64,000 nt of DNA, from the NCBI GenBank assembly GCA_013397075.1, contig VWZS01008197.1, positions 620,001-684,000 on the forward strand, read 5' to 3'. Position numbers and translations under genes: made by a program. Source of the DNA: Rhabdornis inornatus. Its lineage: Eukaryota; Chordata; Aves; Passeriformes; Rhabdornithidae. Positions 40,451-54,370 of the stretch are shown here, piece after piece (position 1 is the first letter of the stretch; each line of letters opens with the position of its first letter). The notes under the pieces are model-generated. The model did not search any database and was not told the DNA's origin. It was given only the letters and a program-made list of their open reading frames with translations.

Positions 40451-43400
40451 AGACAAGGGATGCAGTGGAGTTCTCTGCCTCTAGAGCATTCCTCTGCTGG
40501 GAGTAATACTGTCTTTAGTGGGATTTGCTTATTTCAGCTAATTAATTTTTATGGGATAAATTCAAAAGGAGCTGAAACTATGGCTGTCATTTCAGTTTTA
40601 CTTACATTTGAACTTGCTTCTGTGTTTCCAGTATACTGAAATGATGTGAGGGGTTCCACAGGAAACAGAACAAGCAATGCAGTCTGCAGAGTTTAGAGTT
40701 TTAAAGAAATTGTAGTCTATTTATAGTTTTATTTCATGGAATAGAAGTACTGGGACTGGTGTTGCGCCTTTTTTTGTTTTATAGACTATATTTGCTTCCA
40801 TTGTGTCCTAAGCTGATTCTGTGAATGAGTACCTCTCTGCACACATTTGTGCCCTGAAGTGCATAAATCCATAACAAGAAGCTGTTTGTATCTGAAGCAG
40901 ATCAGTTTAAAGCAGTGCTGTTCTTTCTGTCAGCATTGATCTGGGGTAGCTCCCCATGTAAGAGCTGAGCTGGTATGTTTGTAAAACATTTGGTGAAGAG
41001 GCACAAGCAATGGATGAAAGATTTTTGTGACTTGGGAAGCAGGTAGTGAGCATCTTATCTCAAGTTTTACAGTGTCTGGTGTTCATACCAGAGTTTCCAG
41101 AACTGCAATAACAATTCTTTCAGGCTTAGAAGTTTGCCTGAATTTGTTCTGAAAGTGTGTTTGTAATCCAGGTTGACATGCGGGATGTTTGCAGAAACCT
41201 CTGAGAATCACCTAAGCACTTTTGTTACAGCTGTGAGGGACATAGAGCTGAGCTAGCATGAAGACTGATTTATTTCCCATCTCTGAAGAAATTTACTCTT
41301 TCAGTTCTCTGAAACAAGCAGGTGAAGCATAAATTCACTGGTGTATTATTTCTAAAGCAAAGAGAAACATGTATGGCTTTAGATATTGTGTTTTTCAGGA
41401 AAAAAAAATAGAGGTCTACAGGTACCATTATAGCTGTACTTTTAAATACAGATATAGGTGTAAATGGGTTTTGATATATTTTCTTAGGACTGGGACAAAC
41501 TTATGCAAAGAGGAATATATCAGCCTGCCAAAGGCTTCATACTGTGGAAGAAAGTATGTTAGGGCTTCAGGTTAATTTTCTGTCATTTTGTTAAGCATGA
41601 TGTGATTTAATTTTGTTTTGTTTTGGTTTTTTTTTTAATGTATAGGACAACTTTAAAAAATCTGTGTTACATATTTATGTTGTTTGTTTTTTCTTATTAA
41701 AAAAATAAATAATTTACAAATTTTGTGGGTTACTTGCTACCTGATATTCAAGAAAATACGTGAATATTTAACCTCCCTTCAGCCTCGAGGTTCATAGTGC
41801 AATTCAGAGACTATCCAAATGAAATAATTGCTTTGTCTGGCAAATAGATTGTCTCATAAGAGGACTGAACTGTATTAAGTGATTTTTCCCCTGGTGATTG
41901 GAAGTATCTCTCTCCACTGGTTCAGGTAATTCTAAGGTTGTGCCTTCACTCTTTCATGCTAGACTGCTTTTCCAATAAAATAAAAAATGTAGAACCTGCT
42001 ACACAAATGTAATGTTAACCTAGATTTCTCTGAGGACAAAGGTGAATGCTATAGAGCTTGCTGAAGGCAGAGGAGGAAATGATATTAAAAGGTTATTAGA
42101 GATAGAATAGGATGCATGGGACTGTACAAAGCTGAAAGGTGCATATTGGGGTGTATGAATTTTATATTAGTTTACGTTTCTCTGGGACTCCTTAAGACGA
42201 ATCCTAACAGATTTTTTAAATACTTGATTGCTACCTTATTTTCCCTACCAGATATAAATTCATATTAATGTGTTTCTGGGTTAGAAGAATGGTCATATGC
42301 AGAAGAGGAAGAACTACTGGGGAAAGAAAAGCGTAAAGATCATTACAGAGCAGGCTTACATGTCTCTGCATTGTTTCTACTCAGTACTTGACCAGGACCA
42401 TGGCTGGCCAAACTGGGCATGTCCAGTGAAAAAAAAAAATGGAAAGAAGCAGGAGTTCTGTTGCAGTGGAAAAACTCCTTTTCTGATTTAAATCCTGATG
42501 TGAACTGCCAGGACCTGCAGTTTTTTGACACGGAACGACTAGGAATGTCCAAAGACACAGCTGGCTTTTCCCATAGTACTGTGCATAGGTTGAAATTACA
42601 TATGCAAATGCTGAAATGCACTTTATGCCTGGCAAAACATCATATTCAGCAGGGAAGCTGCTTTCATTGCAGCTAAATGGGTGCAATCTAGATGTATATT
42701 TGCTGCTGTAGTGGAATAAATGTACACATCTGGAGGAATGTTGGGGTAGAGTACTGGTGGGAAGAAGGGAGTGCATCAGTATCTGTTTTATGAACATCTT
42801 ATTAAAGTGCAATTATGCAACTTGTGCTCAGTTGCATTGCAGCTTGAATGTGATCTGGTGCTGGGAGTACTTGGTGCTTCAGTTCTCTACAGGGGCTTTG
42901 ACTGTGGGGTCTCTGTTGCACAAAGGTGCCTAAAAATCTGTATCTCATTACATTGTGCATAAGTACTTAAAACAACAAACAAACAAACAAAAACAAACCC
43001 AACCAAAAAAACCCAAACTTTAATTCTGAATGGAAAATATGTTTAAAAGCATGTATTTCAAAACTGCTGTGGAAAATGTTTTGAAAGAGAGAAAGGGAGT
43101 TATTATTGCTGCAGTATGCCTTATAAAATACATTTTTCTCTGTAAATTTAGTAATTTACTTGAGCTCAAAGGTAGCATCTAAAGAAGAACTTAATAATGA
43201 AAACGATTCAGTATTTCTATGACCCTTGTTCATTCTCAGTTCTTGGAAAAGCAAACTCACTTTGTATAGTTTTAAATAAGAAAAAATCATGCACTGATGT
43301 GACTGTGTGGGACCCAGTGAAGTTTCTCTAGTTCTAGTCATTCAAAGTCAGAGGTGAGGGATGACAGAAGGGCTGCTCAGATGATAAAGCTGAATCTAGC

Positions 43401-46400
43401 AATGGCAGTTGGGATTAGGTTTTTGGAAATAATTAGGCTTTGGGGAAATAATTTTTGCCTTGATGGCTTCTTTAAGTCAGAAGAGCTGACTTGGCTCCTC
43501 TGCCAATCAGCTGGTGACCCAAAAGACAGGTTCAATTTGCAGAAAAGCTGTAGCTCTCCTTATCTCCTACTCCTACATCTGCATCCACTCAGGAAGTGAA
43601 AGGGAGCCTCCCATCCGTGGTGCACTGATCCAGGCCCATGGCAGAAGGCCTGATCACTCTCCATTCCTGTGACACCAAGCATCTGAGTCCTGTTTGCCTG
43701 GGTTACTGTTGCTGTCAAGAAAATCTTGACCTCTCTTGCAGGTAGCAGGTGAGCATGCTGAAATAATAATCTCCTAAATCCCAGTATGGAGAACATTTAA
43801 AGTCTTTTGGCAAGGAAAACAATCAAGGCGATTCCAGAACAATTTACAAAATACAACACAGTGCAGAGGTTTTAGTCAGATGTTAGCAATTGCCATGACC
43901 CACACTGCACACAGAGTAACTGAATAATTTTTAATAGGAGCAGCCTGCAGGAAAAAGGAAAAAAAAAGAAGAAAATTATTTTCTCTTATTGCCCAACACC
44001 TTTTTATTTGGCTGAAAACCTTAATGACAGCTACTGTGTCTGGTGGAGTGGGTACTAGTATAAGAGCACGCTACCTGCACTGCATTTTGCCCATTATCTT
44101 ACAACAGTTACTCTTAGAAACTGGATCATCCTTTTAGCAGCGCAATCAGTTTCCAGTCTACCAGGCAGTTGTTGCCCAAGGATGATTTAAAACAAATGCC
44201 TGTGAATTCCAGTGGTTCCCATCATGCAGCCCCTCCCCTCATTTCCAGTATCTGGACAATCAGCATCAGCACACGGGTCACTGGTGTGCTGGTTGCTGGA
44301 GGAGGTGGGGGATGTTGGGTGATGTTGTGTTCCCAGGCTTACTAAGGAGAATTAATGGGGTTTGGAAAAATACCTGTCTGGACTCTGGCAGTAAGGACTG
44401 TGATCACAGGACAAAGCCTGCAAGGAAGAAATGGAGAGGGAGGTAGAAAAGGCCTGAAAAAGTCTTCTCGTCAAGGCATTATACAGAAATGCAAACAGAC
44501 TTCCTCTTTCTCAGCAGCTGTGTGTCCTTTTTGTTTGTGTACCAAAAGGTCTTCAGTCATCTTAATATTTATGTTTCGTTATTTCTTCTTCTGATGCAAA
44601 TGATGACCAGATATTGATGTTATGGGCCAGCTGTAGCATTTTCTTTGTTGTTATAAGAGTACAGAGATCTAACATTCTGGATGTGCTGTTGTAGAACAGA
44701 AGAAGATTTTGTAAAGTGGGCAGTAGGTTTAAGTAGAATGTCTGATATGGCTGGGACAAACATATAAGCTTTGTAGCCATAAAATATGCAAATAATATCA
44801 GTTCTGTGAACCAGGAACCATGAGCATTTTTGTTCTCTCTAAAGAAATTTCAGTATTTTAGTGCACAGAAACTTGTTTATTCTAAATTTCTATTTATGCC
44901 CCTGCTGTGGGAGGGAAGACTTCATAGTCTTTTTTTCTTAGCATCACAGATGATGTTGTTGCTCAGCAGCCATTAATATAGCTTTATGTATAATTAGGGA
45001 AGGTCTAACACCTTTCTGGCCATATGGAAAATGATAAGTTAGCACCTGCCATAACAGGAAAATAATTATTGGGTAAAGTATAAATATCAAAACATGATAA
45101 ATAATGGTTACCCCAGCAATCCTCAGCTGGATAAAAGTATCATCTGCCTTCAGTTTCTGAATATCACACATGATTAATCTGGAGATAGTGAGGTGCTTTC
45201 TCAGCTGTGCTGTTTCTACTGGGCAGTGAAGGCAAGGGCTTCTCTTACCCTTAAGCACTGTGGTGATATCTCTGAATCAAAAGGTTTCATCCAGATGGCT
45301 TTTTAAGGAAAAGTGGGAAATAAGGGCAGGGGTGAGGTGAAAATTTAGGATTGGCTGAAAGTATTCAGTTTGCTCTTACAGTTTTGTTTATGGAAAGTGC
45401 ATCTGAACAGAGCTCTGTTTTGTTCTCAGAATTTACACTCTATGTGTGTTGGGAGAGATTCTACCAGCCCCTTGTATCACAGAGCTTGACTCTCACTGTC
45501 AGGTCACCCATACAAATACTCTGAGCATGCAGTTTCATTCAGAGATGCGACCTGACAAAACTCTTCAAATCTGAATTGAAATTCTAAAGCTGGTGGTGGG
45601 TATTAGCACTGTGCAAAGCACATCATAGGTTGACCCACAGTCCTGATGAATGTTGGTGTTGTGCTAGGCCAACAGTGCCCCCAAACATTCACCTTGATTA
45701 CTAATTTCTTTGATGAGAAAAAGGAGAAAGATGTGTGTGTGTGCACATGTTAAACAGGAGAAAGTAGGGAAATGGCCACCAGTCTGAAGGTAATTGAAAA
45801 CTGAAGTTCTCCCTTCAGTGTTCTTGCGGAGGCTCTTGAATAAAACTGTCACTGGCTTTCTTAAAATAGTGGAGTGTGTGTAGAATCTTTACTCCTGTTT
45901 GAAATGAATAGCAATGGCATAATGTTCCAGTGTGCTGAAATTGCTCCTGTAATCTTAGTCCTAAATGTTAATCCACCCTGACTTGGGAGACAAAAGGAGG
46001 TCTGTATCAGGGGAGAATTAGGACTTTTGTTTTTTTATTTTTTTAATTTCATATAATCTCAAATGTCTGCACATGCATAGACTTCCTCAGTAAACTATCT
46101 TTCCCTAATAAAACTTTTGAGTTTGCTGTAGGTTCTGCATGGATATTTACTACTTAAAACCATCTTATGTAGCTTTACGTCCATTAGCTTCCTAGAGCTC
46201 TGGGACTCTGCCCTTTGCCTCAGGAAATTAAATATTTAGTATTGCTTTGTCTGTGCTTACTTTGAAAAGCATTCATCCTTCACTTGGGTACCATATCAGA
46301 ATTCATTGGGAAGCAACAGCTGATGTTGCCAGATGGAATCAAACCTCGACCCTCTCCTTCCCCTTCTGCCATCAGGGGTTGTGTCAGTGTTGCCATCTTG

Positions 46401-49400
46401 GGAACCCTTGGGGCTGATCATGATGAAAGGAAATTAGGACCCTGGTAGAAAGCAGGCTGATATCCCAGGTAGTAATGAAAAAAAAAGACCCAGTTTGCTG
46501 GCAGGGAGATCCTTCTTTCTTGAACAAACACTACAGGATGTGTATTTGTGTATGACTAAAAGCCATGTAAAATGTGAGTCAGTCAAACTAAATATATAGG
46601 ACTCATTTTTCTTATGAGTTGTGCCTGAAATGAACAATGCATGTAAATAGGGTTTATCTTACCCAGTTAAGAACATGTTTCTTCCAAGAAGAATATGATG
46701 TGATATGGAAATAGGAAGGATGAGTGTAATTTCTGTATTGTATTTTCATTACATTTTTTACTATCTTTATTTCTTTTTTTTCTCTCTCTCATGTTTTTAT
46801 GGTGGCCTGAGTGCTTTGGGCATGAAACATCTTTCCTGAGATGAACTTATTTCTAAAAGATGCACAGTCTATGGACAGTGTGCACATAATAGAGATTCGA
46901 TTCAGTTCATATGAGCACTGATGACACCTTTCTTGTAAACTACAGTGCTGTAAATTGAGAATGCTTTGAACAGGCTCTCCAAATGCTTAGCTGTGTAACA
47001 CCAGCATTGCTATAAAGGCAGTTTGTCCCAGTTTTTAGGTGTTTCACCTTGCTCAAATTTTGTTCAGAGATTTTAATAGTATAGGCTACATAACTTTGTA
47101 GAAAGGTTCTTATGAACCCGTGTTGTAACTTATTTAATAACGCTGGGTTTGGAGGTTTTTTGCTTCAGTAGTTAAAAAATGCCATGTATCCATTCAATAA
47201 GTATGTGAATGTTTTAGAATTGAAGACAAAAATAGGAACAAAGTAGAATACTTCTTTAAATTTTGTTCTTAAAGAATTACGTTATTGTTTGATTAAATTT
47301 AATTACGAAAACTAAGACTGCTGAAGACATCAACTTCTTATTTCATAAAATAAATATGAAGGAACTTCTTTTTTCCTGTAACTTCAGAAAAGTGCATACT
47401 GATATAATGTTAATATTTTTTCAAAGCTCATAATGAGGTTTTAGCAAGTATTTTATATGACGTAGGCACTCCTGGGAAACAAGGAGGAGATGTTGTGTGA
47501 TCAGAGGTGGACACTTTGCACTTCTCTGGTTACAGTTTAGTTCAGCTGTCCCTGACTTGCTGTGTGATGAGTGCTAATGTTGTTTAGGAGGGTGGGAATA
47601 TTTTCAAGGTGTTAGGTTGTTTGCTTGTTTCTATTTTTACTATCATTTATTATAGATAGCTGCATAGTTAAAACTGGGGGGTTTTGTGTTCGTTTTGCTG
47701 GTTCACCTGGACGTACATTTCATGTAAAATTCTGTCAATATTTACTGGTGGTAGGATAAGTTTTCTTTCCAGGTATTTGCCTTATCCTTTACTGGAAATA
47801 AAAGAGGAAGGGCTATAGCATGTTCTTGTCCATGACTGGAAACAGTAGCTGAAAGATGCAAGGAGATTTTCCCCCCTTAGTATTTTCAGTACGAAGGAAG
47901 GCTTTGCCTGATGATGGAGGTACCACAAGGTCTGAGCACTTCTTTTGCCCTCTGAGGATGACCAGAGTGCAGCCTAGGACCTCTCTGACTTCTGTGCTCA
48001 CCAGCAAAAACTGTAGAGTGGAAGCATAGGCTACAATTTTTATTAATCTCACAGGATCTTCTGCATGTGTCCCTGCAGTGTTTTCACCATTTCAGGAAAA
48101 AGCCCCCTCTGCATTATCCATCCACTTATGTTGTCCTACCTTTTGCATCTCAGGCAAGGTGTAATGGCCTGCTTGGAGAATTAAACCTCTTGGGCATTGC
48201 ATGTTTTTTACAGTGCTGAAAATTGTAGCTGTTAGAGAGGCGTGGTGCCTCTTTAACAAAATCAAGAAAAAGTTAATTGATCCAGAAACACCCACAGCAG
48301 TTGCTCGTGAAAGTGGAATCTTCTTTTTGTCCTCCTGTGAGAATGAAAGTATTTTATGGTATGCTAAAGCTTAGTATTGTTAATGTAAGCTGCTTAGGTA
48401 CCTAAATCTTGTTCTTGTACAGCAGCTTCCTGGCCAGGGCAGCCCTCACCTTTATTTCTAGAAACTCTTGTCGGCGCAGAAGTTGGTCTTACCAGCTGCT
48501 GAACTTCTACTGAGCAGCTATCAAATATCAGTTCTATTGAAATGCCTGTTTTTCCAAATGGTAGTAGCTCCCCAATATGCCCTTCTACTTAATTTCTCAT
48601 TGCTTATTCATATTTGCTTGTGATGTGCAGTTGAGATATCAACGTCCTTATCTTGAGCAAGCTTGTAGTTAATTACATGTAACTCTTATGAGTTATGAAA
48701 CTGAGCAGCAATATTAACCCATGGTGACACTTGAGATTACAAATTAGAATAAGAAATGGGTATGATAAGGTTGTCTTAGTAGTGGTTTAGGTCTGGTGGA
48801 TTATTGCAGTAAATTCTATTCAAGTAAGAAAAAAATATTAAAATTAGTAAGTGAACAAGAATAGCCTATTTTCTTTTCAAAAATGAATCAAGATAAATTT
48901 GGAGAAAATGAGATCATGACTTTAAGCAGCATAATGTTTCTATTTTATTAATATGCCAAGTAACATGTCAAAACAAGAAATCAAAAGCAATTTGCCAATT
49001 TCTCCCTACAAAAACCCAAATACAGTGCTCCACACAATATAGTAGGAATTTTAATTTGATCTTGTCCCTCTAGATTGAAGTCAGCCATCAAGTTTCCAAA
49101 TAAATTTTATACCTTATAAATGTGATTGATTGCTGATGTGGTAATCCAGTTAGCTGCTGGGAGGTTTAATAGCTGGAGAATCCATTTAGAGAAGAATAAG
49201 GATCTTGAGGTTAGGATACTGGAGTATTTTCAAGAGGTCTAATTTCAGTTCTTGTCTTTGACATGAATTTGGCATAAATCTCCTTCTCTGTGCCGTTCAT
49301 GAAATGGGCATTTCTGTCTCCTCTTCCTGGTGGGTGTAAAAAAAATGGTCCCATCAACACAGATATAGACATCAGGTTCTATTGTAGGATTTTCTGTATA

Positions 49401-50620
49401 TTTTTCAAAGATCAAGCAGACAAGTGTTACACGCAGCTCGTGTGTTATTTTTAAACATTGTAACCTATGGAGGAGAAAAAGGATCTGAGAGGCTCTTCCC
49501 AAGCTGATCTCTCAGCTCACAAATCTGTCTTTTCAGGATGATGGTGATTGTACTTTTGAGTACAGTCAGAGCTTTTACACTGTTGGTACTGCTGGTTTCA
49601 CGCTGAAGTTACAGCATCTCATTAGTGTGTCAGTCCCTCAGTAGCAACCTACCTTTACATCTAAAATGTTCCTTTGCTTGTACTCACACAGGACACTTAA
49701 TGATTTTAGCTTTTATCCTTTTCTCCTGAAAATGGTGAATGTCAAATCATTTTTTTTGGTGACAGTTTATGTCAGAGTTGTGCCTTTCTTTTCTTTCCCC
49801 ATTATGGAAATCTATCCTACTTATCGTTACCTATGTTAGAAGAGAAATCATAGGTAGTGTGATGTGGGTGCATAAAAGCATGCAAAGAGAGTGCTGGTGT
49901 GACAGCTAATTAAAACCAGGTACTTTAATGCTGAGAAGCAAACAAAAATCTTTAATGTTACTGGAAACCAAAGTGTTATGAAGGCAGAACAGAATTGCAG
50001 AAGGCTTGTTCAACAGACAGCTCAAAAGATTTATGGAGTACAAAGGAATATGAATGATTTTCTGAAGGAAAGCTGTATTGTTGTGGCTCCCAAATGACAA
50101 GCTGTGTTTGCCTTGGTCCTGGAAGACTGCTTTAGTTGCAAAGCAACTATCAGTGATTTTTCACTGAAGTACCAGATTTTTTGCTTGAAGTACCAGATAA
50201 CCAACAAAACAGAGCATTTTAGATCAGTCAGATTCCCCCCAAGTTCCTTTGCAGATGATACTTCAACCTGATCCATTGAGTCCTTCAAAACTCTTTTTAG
50301 CCTCATCACAAAACTGTGGTATCATTCACATTTGTGTATGAAAAAATGTAGTATGTAATTTTAATTTTTATTTTTAGCCCCAGTATTAACAGCCATGTAA
50401 AAGTAGTGTTGGGAAGAAGCTGTGCATTTAATTATCTGCTTTGACCTGAATGCAGGTTGGAACTCTATTTTTAAGTACAGGTGCATTCCTCTAAAACCAT
50501 TATACCACTAGGTTACTTTCCATTATTATGAGGAGATCTTATGGTAAACAGATATTTTACAAAGCACTGTGATATGCTAGTGAGTAATTTGTTGAGCTGT
50601 TTTACTTAATTTTATAAACG
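40451..50620. other. Long non-coding spacer, no gene recognised
   Basis: AT-rich DNA with no recognisable coding sequence. It contains an A/C-rich tract at 42970-43018. Nine-base inverted arms TGTCAGGTC (45497-45505) and GACCTGACA (45549-45557) are also present. The longest frame (42381-42812, minus, 143 codons) overlaps frames on the other strand and shows no domain. An 85-codon minus-strand frame at 49245-49502 is basic and cysteine-containing but unrecognised. No interspersed repeat was identified. Confidence 0.45.
42970..43018. repeat. A-rich (CAAA)n-like tract
   Basis: Repeated CAAA units grade into CCAAAAAAA. It is the same composition class as the tracts near 3800, 23540 and 28230. 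Confidence 0.85.
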
Positions 50621-50639
50621 TAAGGCAGTTCCACACCTT

Positions 50640-50925
50640 TGGGGTGTGCAGCAGAAGGGCTGGAGGCAATGGCCATAGGTTGCAGCAAGGAATGTTTCAG
50701 CTAGATAAGGGAAAAAATCCTTCATGGTGAGAAGTGTGATTTGTGGCATGGACACGGATGCCCAGAGGGGTGTTGGAATCACCATTCCTGAACTAGTCAA
50801 AATCCATCTGAGAAAGACTGTGAGCAAAACAAGTCCTACTTTGAAGCTGTCACTGCTTTGGGAAGAGGCTCTCGCCAGGTCACCTCCACAGGGCCTTACA
50901 ACACAAATTTCTGTGATTCTATGAG
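50640..50925 (+). mobile_element. CR1 LINE, degraded 3' end fragment
   Basis: The tail 'ttctgtgattctatga' at about 50909-50924 is the characteristic 3' end of avian CR1 elements. Upstream, in the right order, are recognisable CR1 3' landmarks: a GGCAATGGCCATAGGTTGCA stretch near 50665, GGAAAAAATCCTTCATGGTGAG near 50710, a TGCCCAGAGGGGTGTTGGAATCACC-like stretch near 50760, and AGGTCACCTCCACAGGGCC near 50877. CR1 is a non-LTR retrotransposon that is usually 5'-truncated, as here. No reverse transcriptase coding region is present. Divergence from the remembered family pattern is substantial, so the copy is old and inactive. The 5' boundary is approximate. Confidence 0.88.
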
Positions 50926-50931
50926 ATAATA

Positions 50932-50963
50932 TATATGTGTGTATATATATATACACACATATA
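50932..50963. repeat. Perfect 32-bp palindromic TA/TG microsatellite
   Basis: TATATGTGTGTATATA on one side is mirrored exactly by TATATATACACACATATA-type sequence on the other, giving a self-complementary 32-base block directly after the CR1 tail. It probably grew from CR1 3' terminal repeats by slippage. Confidence 0.9.
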
Positions 50964-51379
50964 AGTGATGGAGAATGTATTGCCTTATGTCTTGCTATTG
51001 GCACAGCCTTTCAAGGTGTTAAACACACAGGTTAAGTAGAATTTGGAGGAAGTGTCATTTTGCTTCAGGAGAAAAATAGGAGTAGCATCATACAAGAAAT
51101 GCTTTGAAGTGGCAGTGAGGTGTCATGTGTTTGGCAGTTAGAGATAAAAACATTTAGGCCTGGTGGGAATAGATTCCCTTTCCCCCTCCTCCCGCTCTGT
51201 TTTGCTTCTAGAGCATGCTTTTGGCAGTAGAAAATGTCATTCTATGCATCATGTAATACTTTGGTTACATTTCCTAAAATAGCATTCAGCTGAGGATACA
51301 GTCAGCATTTGAAACCAACTACTGTACATAGAGAGCAGACATGAAGGACATGTTCTGCAAAAGATGAACCCATTCTTGT
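50964..51379. other. Short spacer, nothing recognised
   Basis: Unremarkable sequence between the CR1 fragment and the next motif-dense block. No frame or repeat was recognised. Confidence 0.45.
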
Positions 51380-51620
51380 GTCATTTTCAGAGCGTCTTGG
51401 CAAGAGTTGCAATTGACGATGTTTTGGGGGCAGCTCCTGAGAAGCGCAGCGCTCAGTTGTCTTGCTCTGTTATTGCCACATAAACATTTACACAGTTTGT
51501 TTGTGCAAATGTGTTGTCAAAATGAAAGCATTTGTTTTAAATCAGTCTCATTTTATCTCAAAAGCGAAAGAAGATTTTTGGCATGTATTTTGCAAAGCCG
51601 TAGAAGTTTATGTTTAGGAG
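51380..51620. promoter_or_regulatory. Candidate CNE with forkhead-type motifs
   Basis: Contains ACATAAACATTTACAC near 51479 and GTTTGTTTGTG near 51498, both with forkhead-type TAAACA/TGTTTG cores. CpGs are retained ('gagaagcgcagcgctcag' near 51440). An 85-codon plus-strand frame (51407-51664) crosses the block without a recognisable domain. Regulatory role is inference. Confidence 0.35.
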
Positions 51621-52799
51621 GCAGAGCAGTGGAAAAGTGGGGGTATAGTGTGTCACAGACATGAAGAAGCTGTTTGTACAATACACACAGAAGCCTGGGG
51701 ATGAATAGGGAGTCTCATGTCAGTAAGTTCATGACCACCTAAACCTCACTTGACTTTAAAAATTAAGTGTGGCACAAACTAGAACAGAGACTGTGTTCAT
51801 TACAGTCATCCATTTGTCCACAGTTTTGAAAAGAGGAAGCAAAATGTGACTTTGGCATTAATATCATGTATTTTTGTGTGTGTTTGAAGGATGTAGAATA
51901 TTGAGATACAGAAAACATGAGTGCAGGAGGTTTAGTTAGGCATGCATGATCTTTCTTCGGAGATTTTTCAGAGAATGCAATAGCCTTTAATAAGCCCTGG
52001 CAAGGAAATAAAACCAGCCTCACCCTGAATCCTACAAAATTTCAACAGATGCATGACTTGGGGTACTTGAAAAGATGCCAAATTTCTGGTGGAAGTGTCC
52101 CACTGCTCACGTGTTTATTGTGAACATGTACACAAGAGGGTAGGATAAATTTTTATGGTCTCATGTGCTATTTAAGAAATGTATGTATATAGGCCTTGGA
52201 GGCCAAATCTGATTGATTTCACAACACCCAGGATTTCACCTTACATTAGGGCATTTTAAATCAACATGTGTGATTTACAGGTCTGAATTTTAGTGTGGGA
52301 AGCTGTGCTTTCTCAACTGTCTTTCCATTCATCTTAAAAGATTTTTAGATAAAATTAGCTTTCATTTGCTTTTCTAATGAGCTGGTGAACATGATACATA
52401 TAGGCCAGTCCTCGTGGTTGTGCAGAAGTTTTCCTGATTTAGTGATACTCCTGTTTAACAGCATAGTCATTTTCCATGCCTTCTGTACAGGCTGGGATTG
52501 ATAATGATGCACTGAACATAGAACAGTGAATAGGAATCCCAGCTTTTATTTTCATAAAAATAACCAAAATATCTGTGCAACGCCTATAAAGGCTTTTAAC
52601 GACTTTGAAGTATAAGGCATGACATGTTGTTTTAATTTATATACAACAAACACCACGTTTCTAAAGTTGCTATTTGGGTTTTTTAAAAGATGAAACTGAT
52701 GATAGCTGAAATGAAATGAAGTAAGTTATATGCATGTTGCATTTTAACAAGTCTGCTGTCTCATTGGAATGCACTGCCTTCTTGTGCTACATTTTATTT
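51621..52799. other. Non-coding spacer, nothing recognised
   Basis: AT-rich, short frames only, no repeat family recognised. Confidence 0.42.
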
Positions 52800-53240
52800 T
52801 TGGAATTTAATAAGGCGCCTGTCATATCTGCCTCAAGGCTAAAGAATATCATGAGGGAGAAATCCAAAGTACTGTCATGTTTGACTGACAGGGGGCCAAT
52901 TTTAATTTTTTTATGGGAGGTAGCTGATATTAACAGGCTGTAGTGCTGAAGATGCACTGCTCTACCATCTGCTTTAAACATCCTGTGTTGATGAGCCAGT
53001 AATGACGTTGCTCAGTGACATTTATCAGGTGAATTTGGCTCTGACACTCAGTAGAGGATTTTCATTAAAAAATTAATTCCGTGCATTTTACAGTGAAGCC
53101 CATTGTGATGATAGATTCTGGTACAGTGCCATGTACCTCCAGAAGCTGTTCTAATTACCTGAGAAACTTGGGAAAGCAATAAACTTCTACTTTCCATTTC
53201 TTGTGTGTACTCCCTTAGCATATAATTAACACACCGACTC
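52800..53240. promoter_or_regulatory. Candidate CNE
   Basis: Non-repetitive block with an AAGGCGCCTGTCAT stretch near 52812, a TGACTGACAG core near 52880, and a CATTAAAAAATTAATTCCG stretch near 53063. No usable frame beyond 64-69 codons, which overlap on both strands. The motif density and texture suggest constraint; this is untested. Confidence 0.37.
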
Positions 53241-53859
53241 ACTTAGCTTAAATCTCTGAAGATCTATGTCTATGTGATGATTACTAGCTCTTCAAAGTAA
53301 TAAGCAAATGCACCTCAGTGGCTCAGTGGTTGGATGGCAGCAGGCTCAGCAGCCTTTGTGAAGTGCAGTCTGCTGGTGGCATTCTCTAAATGGTCACTGG
53401 AAAAGCAAGTAGGATACAGGAATAGTGGAAATGCTGCAACTTAGGTAAACGTTTTAAAAAACCACCCAACTTCCAAGAGTCGTTCTAATAAAATATTCCA
53501 CCAACCTCTTGAATCCAATGGGAGAAAAAAAAAAATCACCAAAGTATTTTTTTCAGTATTTATTATAACATCTTTTCATCTTGGTTAACTTTATTTCTCA
53601 TTAGCTAAACATTAGGAAAAAAATTCTAAGAAATTAACTCAGATTCCTTAAGAAGCAGAATCCCTCAATTCTATTTGGCATTTTATCTAGCACCTTTTCC
53701 TGTTCTTAGATGTGTCACATCTGTATGTATCCTCCTCCACTTCAGGTGACCTGGGAGGGACAAGTAGCCTTACCATAGCTTTTCAAGTCCCTCCAAGTGC
53801 ACCCTGGCAGGTGGTGGCACTTCCACTGACAATCTTGGTAAAAAAGGAGAGACTTAATA

Positions 53860-54370
53860 AAACACATTAAGAGGGTTTGTGGCTCAGTATTCATTAATAC
53901 TCATCTCTGTTAAGCCAGATTATTTTGCAGTGACTATTTGTTCTGTATCAAGGCTGAGTATAAGTTCTCCTGAATTTATTGCAGCACATGATAAGGGGGT
54001 TGGTGCCAAGTTTATATAGCTAACTAGAAGAGGTGATGCTTCCCTCAGCCTATAGCTAAAATACCATACACAGAGCATTGCAGGTGCAGCATGAAGCCTA
54101 CTAAGGCCAGATTTACTCTATCATGGAATATTATGATATCACCTCAGATAATTGGGGACATGATAGCTGAGCAGAGCAGCTGAAGGCAAAACTGCATTGA
54201 GAAAACAGATCAGTCACATTGCTTAGTATTTTGCTGCTGATCTTCAAAATACTTAATGGCAGCTTAATGCAAACCAGGTGAGTTACCCATTAATGTCTCT
54301 GGAGCTTACTTGATTAGCCATTTCATCAAATCAGATGATTTTAGATTACAAACATTCTATATAAAGTATT
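53860..54370. promoter_or_regulatory. Candidate CNE
   Basis: Non-repetitive, A/T-balanced sequence contains GTATTCATTAATACTC near 53888, a near-palindrome around ATTAAT, and several ATTA cores (around 54288 and 54312). Open frames are essentially absent. Together with 51380-51620 and 52800-53240 it would make a cluster of three elements in about 3 kb. Function is inferred. Confidence 0.33.

Noticed and set aside
42381..42812. 143-codon minus-strand open frame
   Set aside because: Overlapped by frames on both strands, serine/phenylalanine-rich, no domain.
53720..53830. Possible CR1-like segment with 'ggtgacctgggagg'
   Set aside because: No ordered series of CR1 landmarks on either strand.
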